Counted from the stretch's first letter, positions 17,266 to 26,010 are shown. The stretch: DNA of 64,000 bases from Brevundimonas sp. (GCF_016742135.1 NZ_JACVCG010000003.1:186001-250000); one strand, 5' to 3'. The notes: a model not told the origin generated them from the sequence alone. A program made the numbers and translations.

Positions 17266-18018
17266 ATGCTGATCCATCTGTCGTCCTGGCCCGAGATCGA
17301 GGCCCGGCTGAAGACCACGAAGACGGTCATCGTGCCGATCGGCTCGAACGAACAGCATGGCCCGACCGGCCTTTTGGGCACCGACTGGCTGTGCCCCGAA
17401 ATCATCGCCCACGCCGCCGAAAGGCAGGACGACAGCCTGGTCATCGCCCCGACCTTCAACATCGGCATGGCCCAGCACCATCTGGCCTTCCCAGGAACGA
17501 TTTCGTTCCGGCCCTCGACCTTCATGGCCGCCATTTCCGACTGGGTCAGCTCGCTGACGCGACACGGCTTCGAGCGCATCTATTTCCTCAATGGCCACGG
17601 CGGCAATGTCGCGACCATCGAGGCGACCTTCGCCGAAATCTATGCCGAGTGGAGCTTCCTCGAGGAACGCGCGCCGTTCGCTCTGAAGCTGACCAACTGG
17701 TGGGACCTGCCGGGCATTCACGCCCTCTGCAGCTCGATCTTCCCGACCGGCCACGGCATGCACGCCACCCCGTCGGAAATCGCCGTGACCCAGGCGGCCT
17801 ATCCCGACCGGATCAAGACCGCCGACTATGCGCCGAAGATCGCGCCGGTCGGCCCGATCCGCGATGCGCTGGACTACCGCGCCCGCTTCCCCGACGGGCG
17901 GATCGGCTCGGACCCCGCCCAGGCCAGTCCGGAAAAGGGCCAGCAGATCATCGACGCCGCCGTGCCGGCCCTGATCAAGGATGTGGCGGCCTTTTCCGCC
18001 GAGGTCGCGCCGGAATGA
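17266..18018 (+). CDS. Creatininase family protein (creatinine amidohydrolase-like)
   Basis: A 250-residue member of the creatininase/MftE fold. The metal-binding signature N-E-Q-H-G-P-x-x-x-x-G-T-D is present (NEQHGPTGLLGTD), together with the second region FLNGHGGN and the His/Glu segment HGMHATPSEIAVTQ. Family members are creatininase, the riboflavin-pathway 2-amino-5-formylamino-6-ribosylaminopyrimidinone 5'-phosphate deformylase (ArfB), and the mycofactocin peptidase. Nothing nearby indicates which applies here. Its TGA overlaps the ATG of the next gene, implying coupled translation with a phasin-like protein. Confidence 0.88.
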   Translation: MLIHLSSWPEIEARLKTTKTVIVPIGSNEQHGPTGLLGTDWLCPEIIAHAAERQDDSLVIAPTFNIGMAQHHLAFPGTISFRPSTFMAAISDWVSSLTRHGFERIYFLNGHGGNVATIEATFAEIYAEWSFLEERAPFALKLTNWWDLPGIHALCSSIFPTGHGMHATPSEIAVTQAAYPDRIKTADYAPKIAPVGPIRDALDYRARFPDGRIGSDPAQASPEKGQQIIDAAVPALIKDVAAFSAEVAPE

Positions 18019-18473
18019 CGGGCCGCAGGCGGGCGAAGTCCGGTCAGCACGGACCGGAACTTCTGGCCCGGGCGCCCGAGGTCATCGCCGCCCGCCTGCG
18101 CCTGATGGCCGAGGGTCTGGCGGACCCCCTGAACGCCGATCACACCGAAATGCGGCTGATGGCCAGCGAGAAGGTAGAGGCCCTGTCAGCCTCGGCGGCA
18201 GCCACCAGCCGACACTTGCATCATATTGCCGGTCAGATGTCAGAGGCCGCCTCGCGCGAGGCCGGTGAAGCCGCTCGGACGGCCCGCGCGGTCCTGACGG
18301 CGGGCAATCCCCTGACCGTCGCGTCGCTGCAAACCGCCTGGATGCTGGGCCTCTGGTACCGAGCCGCCGAGACCGGCCTTGCGCTGTCCCGGAGGATGGA
18401 GACGGCGGGACAGGACGCGCTGAGGCCCTTTCACCGGGCGACCATCGCCAATGCCGATCGGCTGAAGCGTTAA
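18015..18473 (+). CDS. Phasin-like helical protein
   Basis: ATG 18015 overlaps the creatininase stop (ATGA). The 152-residue product has a basic N-terminus, an all-helical Ala-rich body, and the segment NPLTVASLQTAWMLGLWYRAAETG, which resembles the NP-x-x-x-x-x-Q-x-x-W motif of phasins and related polyhydroxyalkanoate-granule proteins. No PHA synthase or depolymerase is in the window, so a granule role is only inferred. The TAA overlaps the stop of the convergent Rieske gene (TTAA). Confidence 0.65.
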   Translation: MTGRRRAKSGQHGPELLARAPEVIAARLRLMAEGLADPLNADHTEMRLMASEKVEALSASAAATSRHLHHIAGQMSEAASREAGEAARTARAVLTAGNPLTVASLQTAWMLGLWYRAAETGLALSRRMETAGQDALRPFHRATIANADRLKR

Positions 18474-18862
18474 GCTGTCCGGATCACACCGCCCGAGGCC
18501 TCGACCGGCCAAGGCGTCAGGCGCGCACCGGCGCACGGGCCGCCGACGCAGGCGCCGTCCAGTGGTTCGAACACCGCCCCGTGCCAGCCACACAGGATCA
18601 GCGATCCGTCGGGGGTCAGATAGCGGTCCAGCTCGATAGCCATGGGAAAGCCCTGATGCGGGCAACGGTCGACCCACCCCGCGACCTGACCGTCCTTGCG
18701 CACCACGAACCCATGAAAATACGCCTCGCCGATCTGCAGAACAAAGCCGCGCGAACCGGGCTCGGCGATGTCGTCCAGTGCACAGAGGGCGACACCCGCC
18801 GGGGTCTTCCAGACGCGTTTGCGCTCAAGGTCGGGGGCCCCGGGCTCGGCCTCCCCGGTCAT
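18470..18862 (-). CDS. Rieske [2Fe-2S] domain protein
   Basis: A 130-residue stand-alone Rieske ferredoxin-like protein. The two cluster motifs are C-P-H-Q-G (WVDRCPHQG) and C-G-W-H-G ([12 protein letters not shown]), giving the normal Cys2-His2 ligation. No membrane anchor or oxygenase catalytic domain is present. Its start overlaps the gpsA stop (ATGA), so it is translationally coupled to gpsA. Its electron-transfer partner is not evident from context. Confidence 0.9.
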   Translation of the reverse strand: MTGEAEPGAPDLERKRVWKTPAGVALCALDDIAEPGSRGFVLQIGEAYFHGFVVRKDGQVAGWVDRCPHQGFPMAIELDRYLTPDGSLILCGWHGAVFEPLDGACVGGPCAGARLTPWPVEASGGVIRTA

Positions 18863-19860
18863 CCGTCCGTCTCGGCGCGCAGGGGACGCGACAGCAGGCT
18901 TTCTATCACCTGATCAACGGTTGCGTCCCCGGCCAGCAGGGCCGCGACCCCATAGGCGATCGGCATATCGAGGCCCAGTTTGAGGCCCAGGTCGCGGACG
19001 GCCGGCGCGCTCTGATACCCCTCGGCCACGGACCGCTTTCCGGCCAGCGCCTGCTCGACCGTCTGGCCCTGGCCCAGCGCCATGCCGAGGCTCATATTGC
19101 GCGATTGCGGGCTGGAGCAGGTCAGCACCAGATCACCGAGGCCACACAGGCCGGCGACGGTCTCGGCCCGGCCGCCCAGGGCCACGCACAGGCGGGTCAT
19201 TTCGGCAAAGCCCCGGGTGATCAGGGCGGCGTGGGCGCTGCGGCCCAGCTGACGGCCCTCGACGATGCCACAGGCGATGGCCAGCACATTCTTGAGCGCC
19301 CCGCCCGCCTCGGCCCCGATCAGGTCGTCGGTCAGGTACAGGCGGAACCCGGGCGGCGACAGACGTGCCATCAAGGCCTCGCCCAGCTCGGCATCGGCGA
19401 CCGCCAGGGTCACGGCCGAGGGCAGGCCGCGCGCCATCTCTGCCGCGAAACTGGGCCCCGAGAGGACGGCGGGTATGGCCTCGGGCAGGGTCTCGGCCAG
19501 CACATCGGTCATCAGCTTCAGCGTGCCGCGCTCGATACCCTTGGAGCACAGGATGACCGGCGTGCCCGGGCGGAAATGCGGGCGAAAGGCCGCCAGCGTG
19601 TCTCGCAGGTGCTGGGCCGGGGGCACCGCCAGCACCACATCGCAGTCAGACAGATCGGCCATGTCGGTGGTCGCGCGAATGGCCGGATCCAGTTCGATCC
19701 CCGGCAGGAAGGCGGCATTGACCCGGTCGCGGGTGATGCTGTCGACCACCTCGGTCTCGCGCGCCTGCAGGGTGACCGAAAAGCCCGCCCTCGCCACCAC
19801 CTGGGCCAGGGCCGTGCCCCAGGCGCCGCCCCCGATCACGCCTGCCGTCTTCATCTGCAT
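18859..19860 (-). CDS. gpsA: Glycerol-3-phosphate dehydrogenase [NAD(P)+]
   Basis: A 333-residue enzyme reducing dihydroxyacetone phosphate to sn-glycerol-3-phosphate for phospholipid synthesis. The Rossmann motif is [14 protein letters not shown]. The catalytic Lys is in LCSKGIE, and the substrate-binding segment [17 protein letters not shown] is intact. M3 is an alternative start. It sits 22 bp after tsaD and is coupled to the Rieske gene, making a three-gene minus-strand unit tsaD-gpsA-Rieske. Confidence 0.97.
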   Translation of the reverse strand: MQMKTAGVIGGGAWGTALAQVVARAGFSVTLQARETEVVDSITRDRVNAAFLPGIELDPAIRATTDMADLSDCDVVLAVPPAQHLRDTLAAFRPHFRPGTPVILCSKGIERGTLKLMTDVLAETLPEAIPAVLSGPSFAAEMARGLPSAVTLAVADAELGEALMARLSPPGFRLYLTDDLIGAEAGGALKNVLAIACGIVEGRQLGRSAHAALITRGFAEMTRLCVALGGRAETVAGLCGLGDLVLTCSSPQSRNMSLGMALGQGQTVEQALAGKRSVAEGYQSAPAVRDLGLKLGLDMPIAYGVAALLAGDATVDQVIESLLSRPLRAETDG

Positions 19861-19882
19861 CGGTCTGCTCCGGTTTGACAGC

Positions 19883-21034
19883 TCATGACTTGGCGCCCTT
19901 GCGGCCCGGCGCGTGGGTAGGGTCGCTCAGCGCCCGGGCCTCGTCCAGCGGCCAGCGGGGGCGCGCCGCCACGGCCAGATCACTGGTCAAACCGAGCCGC
20001 AGCCGTTCCGCGCCCGCCAGGGCGATCATGGCGGCATTGTCGGTGCAATAGGCCATGGGCGGGGCGACAAAGTCGAATCCGCGCGCCTCAGCCACTGCGG
20101 TCAGGCGGGCGCGCACCGTGGCATTGGCCGCTACCCCGCCGGCGACGACAAAGGCGGGCCGGTCGATATCCGGATGGCTTTCGGAAAACAGGTCCAGCGC
20201 CCGCACCGAACGCTCGGCCAGCTGGCGGGCGATGACGTTTTGCACCGCGCGGGCCAGATCGGCCTTGTCGGCCTCGGTCTCAAGCCCCTGCGACAGGCGC
20301 GCGGCGGCGGTCTTCAGGCCGGAGAAGGAAAAGTCGCAATCGCGGCGTCCCAGCAGCGACCGGGGCAGGTCGAACCGCTCAGCCCCCTCATCCGTGCCGG
20401 TGGCCGCCAGCCGTTCCAGCGCCGGGCCGCCCGGATAGCCCAGCCCCATGGCCTTGGCGATCTTGTCAAAGGCCTCGCCCGCCGCATCGTCCAGCGTGGT
20501 GCCCAGCCGGCTCATGTCGCCGATGCCGCGCACCTCCAGCAGCTGGCAATGCCCGCCCGAGACCAGCAGCAACAGGAAGGGCCAGGCCACCGGCCGGCCC
20601 AGCCGCGCCGAGACCGCATGCCCCTCCAGATGGTTGACCGCCACCAGCGGCAGGCCGCGCCCCAGCGCCACGCCCTTGGCATAGCTGAGGCCCACCATGA
20701 CCCCGCCGACCAGCCCGGGCCCGGCGGTCGCCGCCACGCCATCCAGATCGCTCCAGTCACAGCCGGCCTCCTCCAGCGCGCGCTTGACCACCCCGTCGAT
20801 GGTCTCGACATGGCTGCGCGCCGCGATCTCGGGCACCACCCCGCCATAGGCCGCATGGTCGTCGATCTGGCTGTGGACCACCGAAGACAGCACCTCGACC
20901 GTGCCGTCTGCGGCCTGACGCACCACCGAGGCTGCCGTCTCGTCGCAGCTGGTCTCAATCCCCAGCAGGACAAGCGGCCCGGTTGCCGTGCCCGGCCCCG
21001 TGCTATAGGGCGCGGCTCTGGTGTCCATGCTCAT
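19883..21034 (-). CDS. tsaD: tRNA N6-adenosine threonylcarbamoyltransferase
   Basis: A universal t6A37 modification enzyme (Kae1/Qri7/TsaD, ASKHA fold) that transfers threonylcarbamoyl to tRNAs reading ANN codons. ATG 21034 gives 383 residues. The first core motif is [16 protein letters not shown], and the metal ligands are in the signature [10 protein letters not shown]. Also present are [21 protein letters not shown] and [14 protein letters not shown]. The frame remains open far upstream only as the antisense shadow of hemC. The start is divergent to hemC, with 75 bp between starts. Confidence 0.97.
   Translation of the reverse strand: MSMDTRAAPYSTGPGTATGPLVLLGIETSCDETAASVVRQAADGTVEVLSSVVHSQIDDHAAYGGVVPEIAARSHVETIDGVVKRALEEAGCDWSDLDGVAATAGPGLVGGVMVGLSYAKGVALGRGLPLVAVNHLEGHAVSARLGRPVAWPFLLLLVSGGHCQLLEVRGIGDMSRLGTTLDDAAGEAFDKIAKAMGLGYPGGPALERLAATGTDEGAERFDLPRSLLGRRDCDFSFSGLKTAAARLSQGLETEADKADLARAVQNVIARQLAERSVRALDLFSESHPDIDRPAFVVAGGVAANATVRARLTAVAEARGFDFVAPPMAYCTDNAAMIALAGAERLRLGLTSDLAVAARPRWPLDEARALSDPTHAPGRKGAKS
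20983..21009 (+). promoter_or_regulatory. Possible hemC promoter inside the 5' end of tsaD
   Basis: TTGCCG at 20983-20988 and TATAGG at 21004-21009 are 15 bases apart, about 100 bases before the hemC ATG. The -10 box is preceded by GC, as in the alphaproteobacterial GCTATA style. If used, it overlaps the first codons of divergent tsaD. The spacing is short and there is no experimental support. Confidence 0.3.
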
Positions 21035-21109
21035 CGGGGTGGCCACAATCCTGTTCACCGGGTCGAGGTAGCGGCCCGCAACCCGCGACGCAACGGCGAC
21101 GATTCCACC

Positions 21110-22054
21110 ATGACGCTCACCCTCCGCATCGGCACGCGCCGCTCGACCCTGGCGATGACCCAGACCGGTCACGTTCGTGACGCTCTGGCCGAGGCGCTGG
21201 GCGTGGAGGCGGCCGAGATGGACGCGCGCCTGCCGCTGGTACCCATCGTCACCACCGGCGACCGGATTCAGGACCGGCGCCTGCTCGAGGTCGGCGGCAA
21301 GGCCCTGTTCACCAAGGAGATTGAGGCTGCCCTGATCGACGGGCGCTGCGATCTGGCGGTTCATTCGCTCAAGGATGTGCCGGTCGAGCCGCCGCCCGGC
21401 CTGAAACTGGCCGCCATTCCCGTGCGGGAGGACCCGCGCGACGCCTTCGTCAGCGAACGGTTCGACAGCGTCCTGGACCTGCCCGAGGGGGCCCGCGTCG
21501 GCACCGCCAGCCTGAGACGTCAGGCGCAGCTGCTGGCCCTGCGCCCCGACCTCCGCATCGAGCTGCTGCGGGGCAATGTCGACACCCGGCTGAAGCGCGT
21601 CGCCGACGGCGAGTTCGAGGCCATCCTGCTGGCGGCCTCGGGCCTCAACCGGCTGGGTCGGGGCGACCGCATCCGCGCGCTGCTGCCGGTCGAGGATTTC
21701 GTCCCCGCGCCCGGTCAGGGGGCCCTGGCGCTGCAGACGCGCGAGGAGGGCGCGCCCGGCCTCGAGCATTGGGGCCCGGCGCTCAACCACCCTGCCACGG
21801 CACTGGCCATCATGGCCGAGCGGGCCGCCATGCGGGCGCTCGAGGGCTCCTGCCGCACCGCCGTCGGTGCCCATGCCTGGCTGGAGGGCGAGGATCTGGT
21901 GCTGATCGCCGAGCGCCTGCGCCCGGACGGCACCCGCCGCTGGCGCGAGATGGCCCGGATTCCGCTCTCCTCCGACGTCGAGGCGGCGGCCGAGGCCCTT
22001 GGCCAGACCGTCCAGAACCGCGCCCTCGCCGACGGCGAGCCCTTCGAGAACTAG
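21110..22054 (+). CDS. hemC: Porphobilinogen deaminase (hydroxymethylbilane synthase)
   Basis: A 314-residue enzyme assembling four porphobilinogens into hydroxymethylbilane for heme. ATG 21110 is followed by LRIGTRRSTLAMTQT (substrate site). Also intact are TTGDRIQDRRLLEVGGKALFTKE, the HSLKDVP catalytic-Asp motif, RRQAQLLALRPDL, and the dipyrromethane-cofactor Cys in LEGSCRTAVGAHA. Only four bases separate its stop from hemD, so the pair forms a heme operon. It is divergent from tsaD. Confidence 0.97.
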   Translation: MTLTLRIGTRRSTLAMTQTGHVRDALAEALGVEAAEMDARLPLVPIVTTGDRIQDRRLLEVGGKALFTKEIEAALIDGRCDLAVHSLKDVPVEPPPGLKLAAIPVREDPRDAFVSERFDSVLDLPEGARVGTASLRRQAQLLALRPDLRIELLRGNVDTRLKRVADGEFEAILLAASGLNRLGRGDRIRALLPVEDFVPAPGQGALALQTREEGAPGLEHWGPALNHPATALAIMAERAAMRALEGSCRTAVGAHAWLEGEDLVLIAERLRPDGTRRWREMARIPLSSDVEAAAEALGQTVQNRALADGEPFEN

Positions 22055-22058
22055 GGCC

Positions 22059-22739
22059 ATGCGCCTGTGGATCACCCGCACCCGGCCCGCCGCCCGCGAT
22101 ACGGCAGACCGGCTGGCGGCACTGGGTCATGACCCGGTTATCGCGCCGCTGCTGGCCGTCCGCGTCCTTGCGGGTGAGAGCCCCGTCCCCGCCCACGCGG
22201 CGCTGGCCTTCACCAGTCGCAATGCCGTGGCCGTCTGGGCCGGGCTAAGCCCCCACCGCCCCCTGCCGGTGTTCTGCGTCGGCGACGCCACGGCGGACGC
22301 CGCCCGGGCCGCCGGCTTCACCGATGTACGCTCTGCCTCCGGCGATGCCCGCGCCCTCGCCGCCCTGATCCGGAAGGCGGCCCCAGGCCCCGTTCTGGTG
22401 CCCGGCCCGGCCCGGCCCGCCGCCGACCTTGCCGCCCTCGTCGGCCCTGAGGTGTGCGTCATGCCGCGTGCGGTCTATGAGACGGTCGAGACAGATATCG
22501 CGGCCCCCGCCCCCGTCGACGGCATCCTGTTCCATTCGGCGCGCGCAGCCTCCGCCTTTGCCCGCCGCCACGCCGCCTCGGCCCCGGGACGCTGGGCCTT
22601 TGCCCTGTCCGAAGCCGTGGCCGAACCCTTGCAGGCCCTGGGCTTTGCCGAGGTTCGCATCGCCGACCGGCCGGACGAGGACGCCCTTCTCGACACGCTT
22701 CGCCCGGAGACGCTTGGCAAGCCGCCCGGCCCCGTATAA
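22059..22739 (+). CDS. hemD: Uroporphyrinogen-III synthase
   Basis: ATG 22059 gives 226 residues. HemD sequences diverge strongly, but the fold markers are here: RLWITRTRPAARDTADRLAALGHDP at the N-terminus, ALAFTSRNAVAVWAG and FCVGDATADAARAAGF in domain two, and a late PVDGILFHSARAASAF segment. It cyclises hydroxymethylbilane with inversion of ring D. The position four bases after hemC confirms the call. The tail of this gene holds the probable promoter of the tRNA-Thr gene. Confidence 0.9.
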   Translation: MRLWITRTRPAARDTADRLAALGHDPVIAPLLAVRVLAGESPVPAHAALAFTSRNAVAVWAGLSPHRPLPVFCVGDATADAARAAGFTDVRSASGDARALAALIRKAAPGPVLVPGPARPAADLAALVGPEVCVMPRAVYETVETDIAAPAPVDGILFHSARAASAFARRHAASAPGRWAFALSEAVAEPLQALGFAEVRIADRPDEDALLDTLRPETLGKPPGPV

Positions 22740-22740
22740 A
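22714..22740 (+). promoter_or_regulatory. Probable promoter of tRNA-Thr
   Basis: TTGGCA at 22714-22719 and TATAAA at 22735-22740 are 15 bases apart, placing a start about 34 bases before the mature tRNA. TATAAA stands out in this GC-rich background and overlaps the hemD stop codon. Confidence 0.4.
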
Positions 22741-22780
22741 CACCGCCCTCGCGCCGGGCCGGTCAGGCCCGCCGATGTGG

Positions 22781-22856
22781 GCCGCCTTAGCTCAGCCGGT
22801 AGAGCATCGCATTCGTAATGCGGGGGTCAGGTGTTCGAGTCACCTAGGCGGCACCA
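22781..22856 (+). tRNA. tRNA-Thr (anticodon CGT)
   Basis: A complete 76-nt cloverleaf with encoded CCA. The acceptor stem is GCCGCCT/AGGCGGC, with discriminator A at 22853 and CCA at 22854-22856. The D-arm is AGCTCAGCCGGTAGAGC, the anticodon stem TCGCA/TGCGG with loop TTCGTAA (anticodon CGT, reading ACG), and the T-arm AGGTG-TTCGAGT-CACCT. The downstream bioY ATG is only nine bases past the CCA. Confidence 0.97.
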
Positions 22857-22865
22857 CTTCCTTCC

Positions 22866-23429
22866 ATGACCCCATCCCCCCTTGTTCGTCATCTTCCGGG
22901 CCTCGTCGCCACCCTGGCCTTCGTCGGGCTGATCGCGCTGGGCGCGCGGGTGGATATGGCGGTGCCGGGGTCGCCGGTGCCGCAGTCGTTGCAGACCCTG
23001 GCGGTACTGGCCGCGGGACTGGCGCTGGGGCCGCGCCGGGGACTGGCGGCGGGTTTGCTTTATCTGGCTGCGGGGGCCGTGGGGCTGCCGGTGTTCGCGG
23101 GCGGGGGCTCGGGCTTATCCGCCTTGACGGGGCCGACCGCCGGCTATCTGGCGGGCTTTGTGCTGGCTGCTGGCCTCGTGGGGGGCCTGAGCGGTGATCT
23201 GATGGACCGGCCATGGGGGCGACAGATCGTCACCGCCCTCGGCCTGGCGCTGGCGGGCCACGCCATCATTCTGGCGCTCGGCTGGTCCGGGCTGGCCCTG
23301 CGGCTGGGCCCGGGAGGGGCCCTGTCGGCGGGCGTTTGGCCCTTCCTGTGGGGCATGGCGGTCAAGTCGGTGATCGTCGCCGTCGCGGCGCCGGTCCTGC
23401 TGTGCCTGCGACAGCGCTTGAACATATAA
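22866..23429 (+). CDS. bioY: Biotin transporter BioY (ECF S-component)
   Basis: A 187-residue protein with six membrane segments and the BioY pattern: the conserved PGSPVPQSLQTLAVLAAGL loop after helix one, LGPRRGLAAGLLYLAAGAVGLPVFAGG, and GPTAGYLAGFVLAAGLVG. It binds biotin alone or with the EcfAT energising module, which is not encoded here. It starts nine bases after tRNA-Thr, with no Shine-Dalgarno and no BioR-like TTATAGATAA site visible in that gap, so it is probably expressed from the tRNA promoter. The first part of a palindrome before metK overlaps its stop. Confidence 0.93.
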   Translation: MTPSPLVRHLPGLVATLAFVGLIALGARVDMAVPGSPVPQSLQTLAVLAAGLALGPRRGLAAGLLYLAAGAVGLPVFAGGGSGLSALTGPTAGYLAGFVLAAGLVGGLSGDLMDRPWGRQIVTALGLALAGHAIILALGWSGLALRLGPGGALSAGVWPFLWGMAVKSVIVAVAAPVLLCLRQRLNI

Positions 23430-23444
23430 GCATATCTTTATATG
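23423..23444 (+). promoter_or_regulatory. 22-bp AT-rich palindrome upstream of metK (candidate SAM-cycle operator)
   Basis: The halves CATATAAGCAT and ATCTTTATATG match as an inverted repeat at 9 of 11 positions. It is a striking A/T block in GC-rich DNA, 45 bases before the metK TTG. It resembles the long ATAT-containing palindromes reported for ArsR-family SahR regulators of methionine-cycle genes in proteobacteria. That attribution is inference. Confidence 0.5.
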
Positions 23445-23489
23445 TCTGGCGGCCCATCCCTGGCGTCCATGGCCGCGCGGAGTTCGCCC

Positions 23490-24680
23490 TTGTCCCGTAC
23501 CTCCTTCCATTTCACCTCGGAGAGCGTTTCCGAGGGGCACCCCGACAAGGTCTCGGACCGCATCTCGGACACCATCGTCGACCTGTTCCTGTCGAAGGAC
23601 CCCGAGGCGCGCGTGGCGTGCGAGACCCTGACGACCACCAACCGGGTCGTGCTGGCCGGGGAAATCCGCGGCAAGGGCATCTGGGAGAACGGCGGCTGGG
23701 CCCCGGGGATCGAGGCCGAGATCGAAAAGGTGGTGCGCGCGGCCGTGCGCGACATCGGCTATGAGCAGGACGGCTTCCACTGGGAGAGGCTGACCTTTTC
23801 CAACTATCTGCACGGCCAGTCGGCCGACATCGCCGTCGGGGTCGATGCCACGGAGACCAAGGACGAGGGCGCGGGGGATCAGGGCATCATGTTCGGCTAT
23901 GCCTCGAATGAGACACCCGAGCTGATGCCGGCCACCCTGGCCTACAGCCACCGCATCCTGCGTCGTCTGGCCGAGCTGCGCCACGGCGGGGAAAAGCGAC
24001 TTGAGCCGGATGCCAAGAGCCAGGTCACCCTGTTCTATGAGAACGGCCGCCCGGTGCGCGCCACCTCGATCGTGGTCTCGACCCAGCACGCGAAGGGCTT
24101 GTCCCAGGCCGACGTCACGGCGCTGGTGAAACCCGTGGTCGAGGATATCCTGCCCGAGGGCTTCATCACCCCTGAAACGGTCTGGCACATCAATCCGACC
24201 GGCGTCTTCGAGATCGGCGGTCCCGATGGCGACTCGGGCCTGACCGGGCGAAAGATCATCGTCGACACCTATGGCGGGGCGGCCCCGCACGGCGGCGGGG
24301 CCTTTTCCGGCAAGGATCCGACCAAGGTCGACCGCTCGGCGGCCTATGCCTGTCGCTATCTGGCCAAGAATGTCGTGGCTGCGGGTCTGGCCGACCGCTG
24401 CACCATCCAGCTCAGCTATGCCATCGGCGTGGCCGAGCCCCAGTCGATTCACGTCGACCTGCACGGCACGGGCCGGATTTCCGAAGAGGTGCTGGAGCGC
24501 GAGCTGCCGGCGCTGATCGGCGGGGCCACCCCGCGCGCCATCCGCAGGCATCTGGGCCTCAACAAGCCCATCTATGCCCGCACCGCTGCCTATGGCCATT
24601 TCGGTCGCGAGCCAGAAGCCGACGGCGGCTTCAGCTGGGAGAGGACCGATCTGGTCGACCGGCTGAAGGCGCTGGCTTGA
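23490..24680 (+). CDS. metK: S-adenosylmethionine synthetase
   Basis: This enzyme makes SAM from methionine and ATP. TTG 23490 is chosen because a GGAG lies seven bases upstream and the product (396 residues) then begins [26 protein letters not shown], the normal MetK N-terminus. Earlier in-frame ATGs at 23442 (inside the palindrome) and 23469 add unrelated residues. Motifs seen: GHPDK (ATP), DQGIMFGYA, the Gly-rich loop [25 protein letters not shown], and YAIGVAEP. It would also supply SAM to the window's methyltransferases (RsmB, TrmB and the GT-fusion). Confidence 0.97.
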   Translation: MSRTSFHFTSESVSEGHPDKVSDRISDTIVDLFLSKDPEARVACETLTTTNRVVLAGEIRGKGIWENGGWAPGIEAEIEKVVRAAVRDIGYEQDGFHWERLTFSNYLHGQSADIAVGVDATETKDEGAGDQGIMFGYASNETPELMPATLAYSHRILRRLAELRHGGEKRLEPDAKSQVTLFYENGRPVRATSIVVSTQHAKGLSQADVTALVKPVVEDILPEGFITPETVWHINPTGVFEIGGPDGDSGLTGRKIIVDTYGGAAPHGGGAFSGKDPTKVDRSAAYACRYLAKNVVAAGLADRCTIQLSYAIGVAEPQSIHVDLHGTGRISEEVLERELPALIGGATPRAIRRHLGLNKPIYARTAAYGHFGREPEADGGFSWERTDLVDRLKALA

Positions 24681-24686
24681 AAGAGA

Positions 24687-24821
24687 GCGGCGAGTAGCGA
24701 GTGACGAGTGGCGAGACCCTTTCAACCCACCCGGTGACGCCCTATGGCTGGCAGGCCTGCTGAGCCGTACCCCGGTTCGGAACCGCAGCGCCTTCCTCGC
24801 CACTCGCCACTCGCCACTCGA
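24687..24821. repeat. Heptamer tandem repeats in inverted orientation between metK and trmB
   Basis: The left block (24687-24715) is four CGAGTRR-type heptamers. The right block (about 24797-24821) contains CTCGCCA heptamers, the reverse complement of TGGCGAG. The blocks could pair into a long stem with a loop of about 80 nt. The right block ends five bases before the trmB ATG, so it occupies the place of the usual ribosome binding site. Confidence 0.75.
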
Positions 24822-24826
24822 AACCC

Positions 24827-25534
24827 ATGTCCGACCCCTCCTCCTACGGCCCGATCCGCAGCTTTGGCCGCATCAAATCGCGCGCGCTGAAGCCGCGCCA
24901 GGCGGCCCTGTTCGACACCCTGCTGCCGGCGGTCGCCCTGCCGGACCCGGACGAGGGCCCGCTGGACCCGCAGGCGCTCATGCCCGGCGCGAGACAGGTG
25001 TGGCTGGAGATCGGCTTTGGCGGCGGCGAGCATCTGGCGGGGCAGGCGGCGCGCCACCCCGACACGCTGATGATCGGCTGCGAGCCCTTCCTGAACGGCG
25101 TCGGCTCGGCCCTGCGTCACATCGAGGAGGGCGGGCTGAAGAATGTCCGCATTCACGCCGATGACGCCCGCGCGGTGCTGGCCGCCCTGCCGGATGCCTC
25201 GGTCGACCATGTGCTGATCCTGTTCCCCGACCCCTGGCCCAAGGCGCGCCACGCCAAGCGGCGTCTGGTCCAGACCGATGTCGCCGCAGAGCTGGCCCGC
25301 ATCCTGAAGCCGGGCGGCCGCCTGCGCTTTGTCACCGACTGGAAGGCCTATGCCGACTGGGCGCTGGCGCGGTTTCTGGAAACGCCCGGCCTGGTCTGGA
25401 TGGCCGAAAGCGCCGACGACTGGCGGATCGCGCCCCCCGACCACATCCGCACCCGCTACGAGGAAAAGCGGCTGGGCGATACCGAGCCGGTCTATTTGCT
25501 CTTCGAACGCCGACGGGACGCTGTCGCGGCCTGA
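24827..25534 (+). CDS. trmB: tRNA (guanine-N7-)-methyltransferase
   Basis: A 235-residue SAM-dependent enzyme making m7G46 in tRNA. The start MSDPSSYGPIRSFGRIKSRALKPRQ is typical of alphaproteobacterial TrmB. The SAM motif is LEIGFGGGEHLAGQA, followed by IGCEPFLNGVGSAL, the catalytic region LFPDPWPKARHAKRRL and the C-terminal TRYEEKRLGDTEPVYLLFER. Its 3' end overlaps the 3' end of the convergent phosphatase gene by 43 bp. No good Shine-Dalgarno is seen, because a CTCGCCA repeat block precedes the start. Confidence 0.96.
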   Translation: MSDPSSYGPIRSFGRIKSRALKPRQAALFDTLLPAVALPDPDEGPLDPQALMPGARQVWLEIGFGGGEHLAGQAARHPDTLMIGCEPFLNGVGSALRHIEEGGLKNVRIHADDARAVLAALPDASVDHVLILFPDPWPKARHAKRRLVQTDVAAELARILKPGGRLRFVTDWKAYADWALARFLETPGLVWMAESADDWRIAPPDHIRTRYEEKRLGDTEPVYLLFERRRDAVAA

Positions 25535-26010
25535 CGTTCGGCGAAGGCGTGGATAAAGGCGTACTGACTGTCCATTTCGGGCACGGTGCGACCGCGCGCG
25601 GCCCCGACCCGGAGCACCGCCTCATCCGGGTGCAGGCCCCCGGCCACCAGCAGGCAGCAGGCAAGCGTCGGCGCCCGGCCCAGGCCGGCATTGCAGTGAA
25701 TGACCATCCGCTCGCCCGCTTCCAGACGCTTGCGCAGCCGCTTCACCAGACGATCGAAGGCCGCAACGTCGGGGGGGATGTCGTGGTCCGGCACCGGAAG
25801 ATTGTCGAAGGCGACGCCGTGCGCCTTGCAGACCCGGGCCTCGTCAGCGATCTCCAGCCGCTCGGCCTCGTCCGCCTCCAGCAGGGTCACGACCCGGTCG
25901 ACATAGCCCAGCTGGGCCACCAGCACGGCCTCCATCGCCTCACCGCCGGGCGGCCGGCGCGACACGCCGAGGCTGCCGCGCGTGTCCTGCGGTATCCAGT
26001 GAATCTCCAT
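25492..26010 (-). CDS. Dual-specificity/tyrosine phosphatase-like protein
   Basis: Start ATG 26010 gives 172 residues. The cysteine-phosphatase P-loop C-x5-R is present as HCNAGLGRAP, with the general-acid loop probably NLPVPDHDIPP. It belongs to the swiss-army-knife/DSP type of small protein-tyrosine phosphatases. The substrate is unknown. The 14 C-terminal residues are encoded opposite the trmB 3' end. Further in-frame sequence upstream of 26010 is not conserved in appearance. Confidence 0.85.
   Translation of the reverse strand: MEIHWIPQDTRGSLGVSRRPPGGEAMEAVLVAQLGYVDRVVTLLEADEAERLEIADEARVCKAHGVAFDNLPVPDHDIPPDVAAFDRLVKRLRKRLEAGERMVIHCNAGLGRAPTLACCLLVAGGLHPDEAVLRVGAARGRTVPEMDSQYAFIHAFAERQAATASRRRSKSK

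Noticed and set aside
17112..17579. N-terminal extension of endonuclease III
   Set aside because: It crosses the divergent creatininase gene and lacks family sequence.
23442..23489. Upstream ATG starts for metK
   Set aside because: The first lies inside the palindrome, and both add residues absent from typical MetK. TTG 23490 has GGAG at the right distance and gives the usual N-terminus.
23430..23490. A SAM-II or SAM/SAH riboswitch before metK
   Set aside because: The leader is short and shows only the AT-rich palindrome, with no conserved pseudoknot elements I can recognise.
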